Shown piece by piece: positions 20,101 to 32,500 of a stretch of DNA of 64,000 nt. The notes under the pieces were generated by a model. That model saw nothing but the letters and a program-made list of their open reading frames with translations. It did not search any database and had not been told where the DNA came from. Location: the NCBI GenBank assembly GCA_030710605.1, contig CP092872.1, positions 93,584,627 through 93,648,626 of the forward strand, written 5' to 3'. This DNA comes from Cordylochernes scorpioides. Taxonomy: Eukaryota > Arthropoda > Arachnida > Pseudoscorpiones > Chernetidae. The stretch's first letter is position 1, and each line of letters starts with the position of its first letter. Both the position numbers and the translations under genes were made by a program.

Positions 20101-20466
20101 ATGCCTAATGACATCTTTGTGTAAGAACAATTCTAGAAAATATTGAACCTATCATGGCTGCAAAATGCTTGCTGCCATGTAATGGAGATGAGACTCCATC
20201 CACTAGTAAATACAGTAAAAACCCCTTTATAGCGAATCCCAATGGGACTGAACCTTTGGTTCACTATAGCCATGGATGGTTATAGTCATAGTTCCTTGTA
20301 TTATAAAATAAAAATGGAGATTGTTTCAGGTTCGTTATAAAGGAAGGTTTGTTATATCTCAGGTCCATTTTAGCTAAGTTTTACTGTATTATTTTGTTGC
20401 CCTAGTTTGAATCGCACAAACCATGTTATCTTTCATCCAATACCAGGATCATTTTACCTGGTAGCC

Positions 20467-20500
<34 letters not shown>

Positions 20501-23500
20501 CTATCACACCAAGGAGAGGAAACTAAGTTTCCTCAAAGCACAATTTGGATTATAGATACAAGAAAATAAGACCTAATCCAAATAATTTAATAATGTGTGA
20601 CGTTTATTCTTTTATCTGATGTTGGTAACAATACTGGCAACATCACACATTATTAATTTGGATTAAGTCTTATTTTCTTGTATATAAGTTTCCTCTGTTA
20701 GTTAAAAGCTTTATTTAACCGACTGATAATTCATAGAATCAGTTTTAATTCAATTAATAGGTAATCTCATAATATTATGTTTAAATCAATAAGCTTGAGG
20801 GATAAGTTTCTTTTAAATACATTTATTTCAAGCTTTCGGGCTCAACCGCCCTTCGACAGGAAAAATTCTATTAGCTACTAAAGTTTTCGGATCTAAACTA
20901 TAAATACATTTGTGAGACGCCTGAGTCTCGAGTGAATGCGAGGCTTGCCGCGGGAGGGGATGAGATCTTTGAAAAAGATGGCCGTTTAGCCCTTTGAAAT
21001 ATCGGAAATAAGAGATCATTTATTGAATCGCAGAGTTCATGATACTGAGGGGGGTTTGGTGGCTGCAGGGAATATTACATTGTAAATTTCAGGTAAATCA
21101 ATTTTTCTATTGAGGCTATGGAATTTGCTTGATAGGATAGATTCAATGATTAGTCTTTGGTGTTTGTTGGCAATATTGGAATAGTGAATTTTCGGTGATG
21201 TAATGTTGAAGGAATGGCCAGTTTCGTTTATGTGCTGTACTATTAAGGATCTATGGTCTAAGTTATCAATATTTCTTTTTCTCCGAAACCAGATCATGAA
21301 ACTCAATGAACCTAGCAGCACACCAAGAAACGCTATTTACTCCATAGAATGTTTGAACTGCCCAAAAGTCTACGTAGGCGAAACCGGGAGACATGTCAAT
21401 ATTAGAATTCATGAACACAAAAGAAATATTGATAACTTAGACCATAGATCCTTAATAGTACAGCACATAAACGAAACTGGCCATTCCTTCAACATTACAT
21501 CACCGAAAATTCACTATTCCAATATTGCCAACAAACACCAAAGACTAATCATTGAATCTATCCTATCAAGCAAATTCCATAGCCTCAATAGAAAAATTGA
21601 TTTACCTGAAATTTACAATGTAATATTCCCTGCAGCCACCAAACCCCCCTCAGTATCATGAACTCTGCGATTCAATAAATGATCTCTTATTTCCGATATT
21701 TCAAAGGGCTAAACGGCCATCTTTTTCAAAGATCTCATCCCCTCCCGCGGCAAGCCTCGCATTCACTCGAGACTCAGGCGTCTCACAAATGTATTTATAG
21801 TTTAGATCCGAAAACTTTAGTAGCTAATAGAATTTTTCCTGTCGAAGGGCGGTTGAGCCCGAAAGCTTGAAATAAATGTATTTAAAAGAAACTTATCCCT
21901 CAAGCTTATTGATTTAAAAACAAACAGTTTTAATTCAACCTGAAAATTCTGATCCCCTTGGGATTGTTGAAATAAAGAAGTTTGGACTCTGTATTAAATG
22001 ACTTTTGTTCTCCCGGCGAGGAGAGACTTGAGTGCAAGAGAAATATTGTGGCAAAGAGAGGATATATCTAGCCAGACACGAGTTACCATCTATTGATCTA
22101 GATATCTGACATTCTGCTAACTAGATTAGGAATCAAACCATTACAAATGACGTGACCAACTGGTGCCACCAGCTGTGGATGGGAGGTGTGTTTACTGATG
22201 GAAAGCTGTTCACCCCAACTTTAATTACCTTTCATTTAATCCTTTTGTGACACGTTCTTAACTAAACTGTACTAAGTTATATAGAACATTGGAGTTTCTC
22301 CCTTTTTCTCTGATACATTGGTGATAACAATAAAACAAAGTACACCTATCCCCCGATTTACATGGTACTTGTTTTACACGTTTTCGCTTTTACACGGTTT
22401 TCCAAATAAGCTTTTTTTTTTTTTTTATCGCACTATACTAAATGCTACTGTGATTGAACACATGCGCTGTGTACATATCTCACGAGGAATCCCGAGCTTA
22501 TGTGCTGACTACATATTTTAACCTGTCAATGCATTTTATTTTTATTTCTGTGTACACCTATCCCCCGATTTACACGTTTTTCTCAGGAACGTATCTACCG
22601 TGTAAATCGGGGGATAGGTGTATATAAAAACTTTTTATTATACCTAGTAGATTTGGGGTATAGGCCATTATAATCATGGTAGATAGTTAGCAACTGTTTT
22701 TACTGCAAACGCACCACATGTCTACACATGTGGAAAGCAGTTGAGACTTTTGTACTTACATGTAATGCCATAGCCCCATTTGGTTATTTGCACTCACTTG
22801 TGGGGTTGGACTTTTGCGAGAGAATCAGGGTCCATTGAAAATCGACAGCATATACCACTCCTCCACAGAAACTAAGATTCAGTATGCAGTAGAGCTACCT
22901 CTCTGTAAAGGACAACATCTAGTTACAGAGCCAAAGTGTCCTTTAAGGAGAAGTGTCCTCTTAAAAAAAGAGTTGCTATATTTTTTGTTAAAACTTTTTT
23001 AAAAAATCTTTATGAGCATATCCTATATACAGTTACGAGCGTCATTCCTCATCTAATCAATCAATCAGTCATCAGTTTTCATCTCTGTCACTGTTTCCTT
23101 TTTTTTGGAAGGGTGCCCTCCTATTGGTTGGCTACGGTCACGCCACCTTTGCCCCCCCCACTCGCCTTTTTTTTTTTGGAATGGCGCTCTCCTATTGGTT
23201 GGCTACGAACACGCCACCTTTGTCCCCCCCCCCCCCATTCGCTTTGTTGTTTTTGTAACTACTGTGTTGGAGCGGGTCGCTCCTTAAATAATCTATTGTT
23301 AACAATACCTCATTATAGGTCCACAAATATCGAAAAGTATAGGTGTAAGTACTGATTGTGTAACACTATGTTGTATAGCATATTATTGGAACGGCCGATA
23401 TACATGCCCGACATGTAACGGCAGATAAAGCACATAGGCTATAGTTATTAACTAACATATGCAATTATTTAAGGCGCCAATTTATAATTGTAACAAATAG

Positions 23501-26500
23501 TATTTGAATCAAAACATTCAATCGGGTAAAACACGGGCGTTGCCCGGGTCATTCGGCTAGTAATATATATATATATATAGCATATTATCCTTGTCTAGCA
23601 CTTAATAAATGGTTATAGTTGAATAATATTAAACATATTGAAATTAAATTTTATTCTTTGTTCAACTTCGATTTTCTGAATTGTTTGCTAGCAGGAATGT
23701 CTATTGTATATGCCAAATCAATAAATGATGTATCGAGAAAGTGTCCATTGTTTGGAGGTGTTCGCTAGTTAGAATGTCTGCTATGGCAAATGTTTTTCAA
23801 AATGGGAGGGCAATTTTGGTGGTAAAAACTACTGTCCGTTGTTTTTATATGTCTGCTAAAGCAAGTGTTCGGCTAAGGAAGGTTCTACTGTAACGTTGAA
23901 GGGCAATCCTTTTCTTTAATATACTCACAAAGTTAGTAACCCTTGAGCTCTTCTATGGGTCTAAAACAATACCTAATGCTACTTGCTTTAAGCTGGCCCT
24001 TTCAACCTTTTACTAGTGAGTATGTTGTTGTTTCTTATCCCCTTATGCAAAGAATGCACAAATTCCATGAGTCCATGCTTCTCGAGCTAATTAAGAATAT
24101 AAACACCAAAAAATATTTTGCTAATGAATATAAGATGCTAGGGTACAAGAGTAGGTGACAAATGAGATTGCTATGGAAGCTCTTCTAAAAATACCCATCA
24201 GGGTCAATTATAGAGCAGTCTGTGGCCGTTTAACTTAAGTGGTGGCATGTCGCAGATGGCCGCCAGCTGCTTTAACCTGGGAGGAAATCAACATTCCCCG
24301 CCGGTACTTACCATAGCCGTAGCCTTGCCCATAGCCTGGCCCCCAGCCGGGACCGTAGCCTCCCCAACCTTGGAATCCTGGGCCATAGCCTCCTGCAGAA
24401 GACAAGTTGAGGTGGACTGCATGGAATTATGGTGACAGGAGAAAACTTACCAGGAGCTGGATAGGGTCCCCAGCCTGCTTGGAACACACAGCAGACATTG
24501 TTACACGACTTGGAATTATCCTAAAGAATTGCGGCATCTTATTATTATTTTTTTGTAATTTGTGGAAATATGCAATCCTATGATAATGAATCCTAATTAC
24601 TGTTTGGCTGTCAATATCTCCAATGAAAGAATACCTTAAAAAAAGAAAAACATAGATTTCTGGAAATGATCATTCCTTAGATAGTTATTTCAGTCAAGAT
24701 TTTACTGTTTAATTATATAGTGAATTGAATTATATAAAGAAGTTATAATTAATTTTTAATTAATCTGACCAATGTGTGTGTATGTGCCTTTTCATTCATT
24801 TTAAATGCCTGACCTTTTCTCTTTTGATTACACACGTTGTATTTTATTGTTTTGAAAAAATAGAGCAATCCATATTTAAATCTTTGGATAATAAAAAGGC
24901 AAATACAGTAGAACCTCCCTGTAAAGAACAACACCTAATTGCAGAGCCAAAGTGTTCTTTAGAGAGAGGTGTCCTCTTACCGGAGAGTTGTTAAATTGTA
25001 AAAATGGCAATTTTGCAAATGACAACTGTCTTTTGTGGAGAGGTGTCTGCTAGCGGGGTGTCCGCTAAAGGGAGGTTCTACTGTATTGGATTGAAGATTT
25101 ATTTGCCAATATATTGTTTTTTTTTTTTTTTTGCTTATCCCTAGTACACGTGGTACAGGCCATGATAATCATGGTGGGTAGTTAGCGACTGCTTTTTACT
25201 GTAAGCGCACCACATGTCTACACATGTGAAAGCAGTTCGACTTTGCACTTACAAATGTGCCAGAGCCCTGTTTGGTTACTTGCACTTGCTGGTGGGGTTG
25301 GACTTTTGCAAGAATCGGGGGGCCATTGGAGCATTTTTTTTTTTAAACAGAAAAAAGTGTCCAATGCGGGGATCGAACCCGGGTCGTAGTGGTCGTAAAC
25401 CAAACAGTTTAACCAGCCTTCCACCGACCCCCCCCCCCAATTTATTGTAAGCAGGCACAAATGCTATTTTCTCAAGTTACACAAAGGAAGGCTCAACTCT
25501 CACCCGGTCCTTGAGGTCCCCAGCCTCCACCTGCTAGTAGCAGCAAACACACAAGTCAGCACATTCCGCAGGCTCCAAGGAAGGAAGGGAGGAACAAACC
25601 TTGCATGGGGTAGCCTGCAGGTGGGGTGCCCCAGTTGCCTTGGTAGCCTGTGCCTGGAGGCATGCCTGCTGCCCCCGGTGGAGGCATGGGGCCGTTGCCT
25701 GCTCCCATTTGCATAGGGCCAGTTGGGGGGGCTCCCCAGCCCATACCCCACTGTGGGGGACCGCCCATGCCGCCGGGCCCTCCCATATTGCCAGCAGCCC
25801 CTGCGGGAGGGTTGCCCCCCGGACCATTCTTGCCTCCAACCATGTTCTTGTCTCTTGGCTCAGCCCTCTTGCACTCAATCTGAGCCAACAAGACACTCAG
25901 TACATTGACATCAGGGACATACAAGAGTTTACTGTGGGTATAACACCATCCTACCCAACCAAACTTCCAACACTCAGCACTGAAGGAACGGGAATAGTAA
26001 TAATTACAGTAAAACCCCCCTATAAAGAACTCCAATGGAATTGAACCTGTAGTTCACTATAGCCATGGTTCTATAACCATAATTCATTATATTATAAAGT
26101 AAAAAATGGGAATTATTTCAGGTTTGTTATAAGGGAAGCTTTGCTATATCCCAGGTTCGTTTTAGCAGGGTTTTACTGTATAATTTTTTTTTTTTTAAAG
26201 CAATAAAGGTTTGAACCCTAAACAAAAGCACACTCTAAAAAGTTTCAAAGACCTCCACAGAGGACACCTCTCTACAAAGAGATTTTCTCATCTCCAAAAT
26301 TACCATTTTTACCAATTAGCAACTCTCCAGTAAGAGGACATCTCTCCCTAAAGAACACCTTTGCTCTGCAACTAGGTATTGTCCTTTAGAGAGAGGTAGT
26401 TCTACTGTAAATAGATTAGTGACATCTCTAATTTCTAAAAGTAAATTATTTCACAATAGCAAAATATAATATTTTATGAAAAGATCATTAATTTTATATT

Positions 26501-29500
26501 TTACTAGCGGATGTACCCGGCTTCGCCCAGGTTTTTCTCGAGGGAATGTTTGTAGTCTAGTAATAAGAAAAAATACTACACCTAAAAACTATCAGAGAAA
26601 AGAGAAACTACGGAAGGTGAACAGAAAAATGCTTACAATGGATGTTATGTTTACGATATCAAGTTAAATAAAAACAAAGATAAAATTTGCATATGTTGGT
26701 CACTATAAATTTGTATATTTGTTAGGCGAAATTAGAAACATGATAAAACAATTGGGTATTTAAAAACAAATGTAGAAATAAAAGTTGAAGTATAATAAAC
26801 AATGTTAAAGATTAGTTTTAATTATTAATCAAGATTGTGTGTGAATATGTGAGAAAGATGTAATATCGTTGTTGTTTTCTTGGCCGACTATTTTACATAT
26901 GGTGTTATCTTAAAATTGCTTGTTTTGAATATTTTTTAGATTGAGATTATTAGCTAGTATGTAAAAAAATTAACTCTGTTGAAATTTAATTTTGTATTTA
27001 TATATAAATAAAATTAACTCTGTTGATATTTTTGTATTTGATCGATAACAGCAAAGTTACGTATGTTAATGTTAGGAAATATATTTTGATGTTAAGCAAA
27101 ACCTGCTCCATCTCGTTTTACATAAATGTTGAAAATTTGGTTGAAATTGATGCATTGTAACGAAAGTTTTTAGTGATGTCCACTTATGAAATTTCCATTT
27201 TATTAATATTTTACTATACTGCGAAAAATTTCCATTAAATATGTTTTATGCATTAAATAAATTGTTGTATCCCATTCTGAGGTTTGTCTCTTTCCTAATT
27301 TTCTACTTGAGACAATAAGTTAAAAATCAATTTTATAGGAACAACCTCTCTAAATAAAGGGAGTACATGGAAGAGAGTTGGTATAAGCCATTAGATTGTG
27401 AGAACCATAACCTGGAATAAAATCCCTTAATCTGCACATTTTTTCTAAAAAAAAAAAAAAATTGTATTAAGAATCTCTCTGTAAAGAACAACATCTAGTT
27501 ACAACGTTGTCTTTCAGGGAGATGTGTCTTCTTACCAGAGACTTGACAAGTAGTAAAAATGGTCATTTTGGTTATGAAAACTGTCCTATTTTTACAAAGG
27601 GTTCCTCCTCTCATGTATATCAAAACTTCTCTTTTATTATTTTTTTCCCTCACCATGGAAAAATTAGCTGGCTAATGATTAGGTACAATTTGGATTATAG
27701 GTTAAAAACACAAGATAATAAGAACAAATCGAAATAAATGAATAGTGTGTGACATTTCAGCAACAGCGTTGTTACCATCTTCAGTACTTTTGTCTGATGA
27801 TGATAAAAATTATGTTACCAACCTACACTAATCATTTAGTTGGGTTTGGTATTTTTATTTTGTGTTTTTAGTTAGCTAATGGACATTTTCTTTAAGCAAG
27901 GAAATATATTTTTAAGTTTGGCAAGAGTCAGTTAGTTGGATTAGAGTCAGTTTTTGGTTTAAAACAAGAGTTGAGTGGGGATAAAGTTTCTCATCTTGAA
28001 TTCTTTCTCTGTTCTATTTCCTATTAGCTATCGCCTTGAAATTATTTTTTTGAGACCAGAAAATGTTGGTCCTGAAATGTAATATTTTTGGTCAATTTAA
28101 AATCAAGAATCGACTATAAAAGGCTACTATAAGTAGTGTTAACTAAACTCATGGATAAAACTTATAGAAGTGGAAAGTCTTTGATGTCATTGATCTTTTT
28201 TTTTTTTAAAGAGGCAGAGGCAATTTTGTTCATATTTGGTTATCTCGTGTGTCTTCAATAAAGGTCACTATAATATATTTCAGAGTTATTGTCTGAATCC
28301 CGATATACATGTTAAAAGGTACAAGTTCCTTAAGTTTTGTCCATGAGTGTAGGTATATAGGCATCTTTCTTAGCTTTAACAAGAAATTCGAGCCTTATAT
28401 TCTTTTTTTTTTTTTAAATAAGTATTTGACTGTGTTGTATGTAATGTTTATTGCTTAAGTCTATCAAAATTTTGAATTTTTTTAAGGGAGGGTAGGAAAA
28501 GAAGCAGCAAAATAATTAAGGGCAAAAATATAATAGATCCTATCATGATATCATCCTAAATTCTCAAGTTTGAAAAAATCTCCAATTGTTTTAAAGGTGG
28601 TTTTCAAACAACTGATGATGGTGTTAGAGCAAAGTTTGATTGTCTACCTAAAGATGATGATTTAGAAAATATACAGTTACATGAACCATTTTTAAAAAGT
28701 TAAATTCCCCAGTTTCAGTGACTTTCTTCAGGGGAATGTTTTATCATGACATGATTATATGACAATCAATTCCCCTGGGGAGAGTCAAGAAACGTGGGGA
28801 AGTAATATAAAGAAAGATTAGTTAATGTAGGTGTATCTTTTCCAAGAAAAACTTCCAACCAACAAATGATTTATGGAATAAAGTAACATTCAATTTAATA
28901 ATAGAAGATTATGCACACTCAACAATTCTCATAATATAGCCATGCTTTTTTTCAACACACACAAAGATAGACACATTTTGTTTTTTAAATGTTAAAGTCA
29001 AGTAAAGAAAAAAAAAAGACTGCACAAAGAAAGGGAAAATTCTTAGAAATAAAAAAAAAAAATCAAGAAAAATCCTAAAAATAATATTTTATTACTTTCA
29101 ACCTCACCTAAATATATATATATGGAGTAGCTCTTTGCTAAAATAATAATAATAATAAATTAAAGGTCACATCTCCTGTCAAAAAAGATAGCCAAAACAA
29201 GACGCCATCTATTGACTGTCACCGCAGACTAGCAACCTCAGGTCAGCGACAGAGCCACAATGACAGTGACGGTCAATTGATAGCCTCTAGTTTTGACATC
29301 TATTTTGACATGATATCTGACCTTTATTTCTAAAGATCAATATCCTCCCCCAGGCAAAATTTCCATCTATAAATCTCTTTAAAAATAGATTCCCCAAGGT
29401 AACAAGCCTAACAAAATCACAAAAAGTCAATTTTTAGAAACTTTTTAGTAACGTTAATTATCGATAGCAATATTATCAATATACACTCATGGGACAAAAC

Positions 29501-32500
29501 TTGTGGAAGTTGTACCTTTTAGCATGTATATCAGGATTCAGACAATAACTCTGAAAGATATTACAGTGACCTTTATTAAAGACATATGAGATAACCAAGT
29601 GTGAACATAATTGCCTCTGTCTCCTTCAAAAACAAGCGACTGGCAAACAAAGACTTTCCACTTCCATAAGTTTTTTTTTTGCTTATCCCTAGTACACGTG
29701 GTACAGGCCATGATAATCATGGTGGGTAGTTAGCGATTGCTTTTTTACTGTAAGCGCACCACATGTCTACACATGTGAAAAAGCAGTGACTTTGTCCATA
29801 AGTTTTGTCCATGAGTGTTGTAGGGTAGCCTCTTGGTATGTTACCCCACACAGTTCTACACAATTTGTATTTGGTACATTTCCAACTCTATACCAAAAAA
29901 AAAAAAATCCAAATAGGTGCTGTCATATGAGAGAGATATGTATATATATTGTAAATAACACATAAAAATATATATAAATTACATAGCCGTACTCTTATAT
30001 GTAAATAATATTAGTATTATATCCTGTAGATATAAACAATTTTTTAAAATAAAAAACATAATTATATATTGCATATACAGTATAAGCATAAAACAAACAA
30101 AGGCACCAAACCAAAACTAAAAAAACAAATATGATAAAGCACAATTTGGATTATAGATTATAAACACAAGGTAATAAAAGACCAAATCCAAATAAATAAA
30201 TAAGTGTGTGACATTTCGGTAACAGTACTTTTGTCTGAAGATTGTAACAACGCTGTTACTGAAATGTCACACACTATTTATTTATTTGGATTTGGTCTTA
30301 TTACCTTGTGTAAATAACAAATATATAAACATAAACATGGACAAAAATATACACAATTCTGCATGATATTTTTCTATAGCAAACACTATCCAACATAAAC
30401 TATAAGATGGAAAGAATTTTTGTCTTATATAGTTTTAAAAAGGTATTTCTCTCAAAACACAAATAAATCGATTAGAAACACAAGGTAAATAAGACCAAAT
30501 CTAAATAAATAAATAGTGTGTGACATTTCGGTAACAGTGTTATCATCTTCATGCAATTCAGTACTTTTGTCTGAAGATGATAACAATACTGTTACTGAAA
30601 TATCACACACTATTTATTTTGTCTTATTACCTTGTGTTTATAATCCAAACACTGTGCCTTATCATTAAATAAACTAATAGATGTCAATTTGACCATTTAC
30701 TTGTTGCCGTACAAGAAACATCACACAGACAAAATAGTTGACACAACAGTTGACACAAGACTAAATAAGTAATCTATAAAAGAATCCATTCTCGACTCAC
30801 AAGACCAAATTCTGTTTCACACCAAAATTCTCTGGTAGAGAACACCTCTCTACAAAGGACAGTTGTCATTGCCAAAATGACCACATTTACTAATTATCAA
30901 CTTAAGGTAATAAGACCAAATACAAATAAATAAATAAATAGTGTATGACTTTCGGTAACAGCATTGTTACCATCATCAGATAAAAATACTGAAAATAGTA
31001 CTTTTGTCTGATGATGGTAGAAACGCTGTTACCAAAACATCACACACTATTTATTTATTTAGGATAACTTTGCATTTCTAATCTAACATCCAAATTGTAC
31101 CTAATCACTATTTATTCAACTCTCTAGTAATAGGACACCTCTCCCTAAAGGGGATTAAGGCTCTGCAGAAACTAGGTGTTGTTCTTTAGAGAGGTAGTTC
31201 TACTGTACCTATAGTTGTGTTAAAAAAAAAAAAAGAACAATTACAGAAAGCTTCTATGAGAATTTTATGATGTATGTTTCTTTTGTGACCATTGTCTTGC
31301 ATGCTGTCAAAATTTGAATCACTCTATATATTTAACAGAGTAACTTATAATACATTATAAAGGACTGCGGCGTGTGATTATAAAACAATACTTAAAGTTA
31401 TGTGTAGGATACAGGTGGAGAGAGAGAGAGTATGGGCTTACACACATGACTGCAGGTAATTTTTAACCTGTAGCGCTGTTGTTTATAACTTTTCCTTCCG
31501 GGGTCGGTGGAAGGCTGGTTAAACCGTTTGGTTTTCGACCACTAGGACCTGGGTTCGATTCCCGATTTGACACTTTTTTCTGTTTAAAAAATGCTCCAAT
31601 GGCCCAGATTCTTGCAAACGTCCAACCCCACCAGCGAGTGCAAGTAACCAAACGGGGCTCTGGCACATTTGTAAGTGCAAAGTCGAACTGCTTTTCACAT
31701 GTGTAGACATGTGGTACACTTACAGTAAAAGCAGTCGCTAACTACCCTCCTTGATTATCATGGCCTGTACCATATGTACTAAGGATAAGAAAAGAAGAAG
31801 ACTTTTCCTTCCTTACCAATTCAATGCCCTCTTTTATTCAAGCTTTGGTGTAATTCTAAGAGATGATAAGGCACAATTTGGATATTATAGATTAGAAACA
31901 CAAGGTAATAAGATTATTTATTTATATGATCCTTTAATACCTTGTGAAAAAATAGTAAATAAAAAGTGAAATTGTACTTGGATCAGGTGGAAAAATTAAT
32001 TTAAAAAAGGCATCTCATTTAATCATGCAAACTGAGTGTTTCTGATGGCTTGCGCCATCTATCAGCAACTTTTAGTTGCATAATCAGATGCCTTTTTAAA
32101 CTTAAAATACCTTGTGTTACTTAAGTAAAAAAAAACTAACAGCTCTTAACAAAACAACAAAAAGGGTGTATCATAATTATAAAAAAAGAGGTATATCTAT
32201 GGTAGTGCCAGCCCAAGTAAAATCTAAGTAAGGGGATAAAACAACAAGGTACGCTAAGTACAGATAAGTACAGGTAGGTAAGGTGAGAGGGCAACACAAG
32301 ATAAGTGAGTAGGGGTAATACTTAGCAACCTTTTTTCCCTTGATGTGGAAATATTGCTCCGAGCACACCCGGGCAACAGATTCTTCATTCTCAAAGGCAA
32401 GAAATCCGAATCCTATGTAGGTCAACAGTATAAGTACATACAACAGTAAGTAGTTCATAGAGGAAGGGGGGGTTGTACATTGGGGAGGGAGGGAGGGGGA

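Noticed and set aside
21203..21290. N-terminal part of the + strand ORF at the Penelope inverted repeat
   Set aside because: It is the antisense of the opposite arm; the true domain starts at about 21291.
25880..26035. Extended N-terminus of the Gly-rich - strand ORF
   Set aside because: Lies beyond a clear acceptor (TTGGCTCAG) and has no family similarity; intron read-through.
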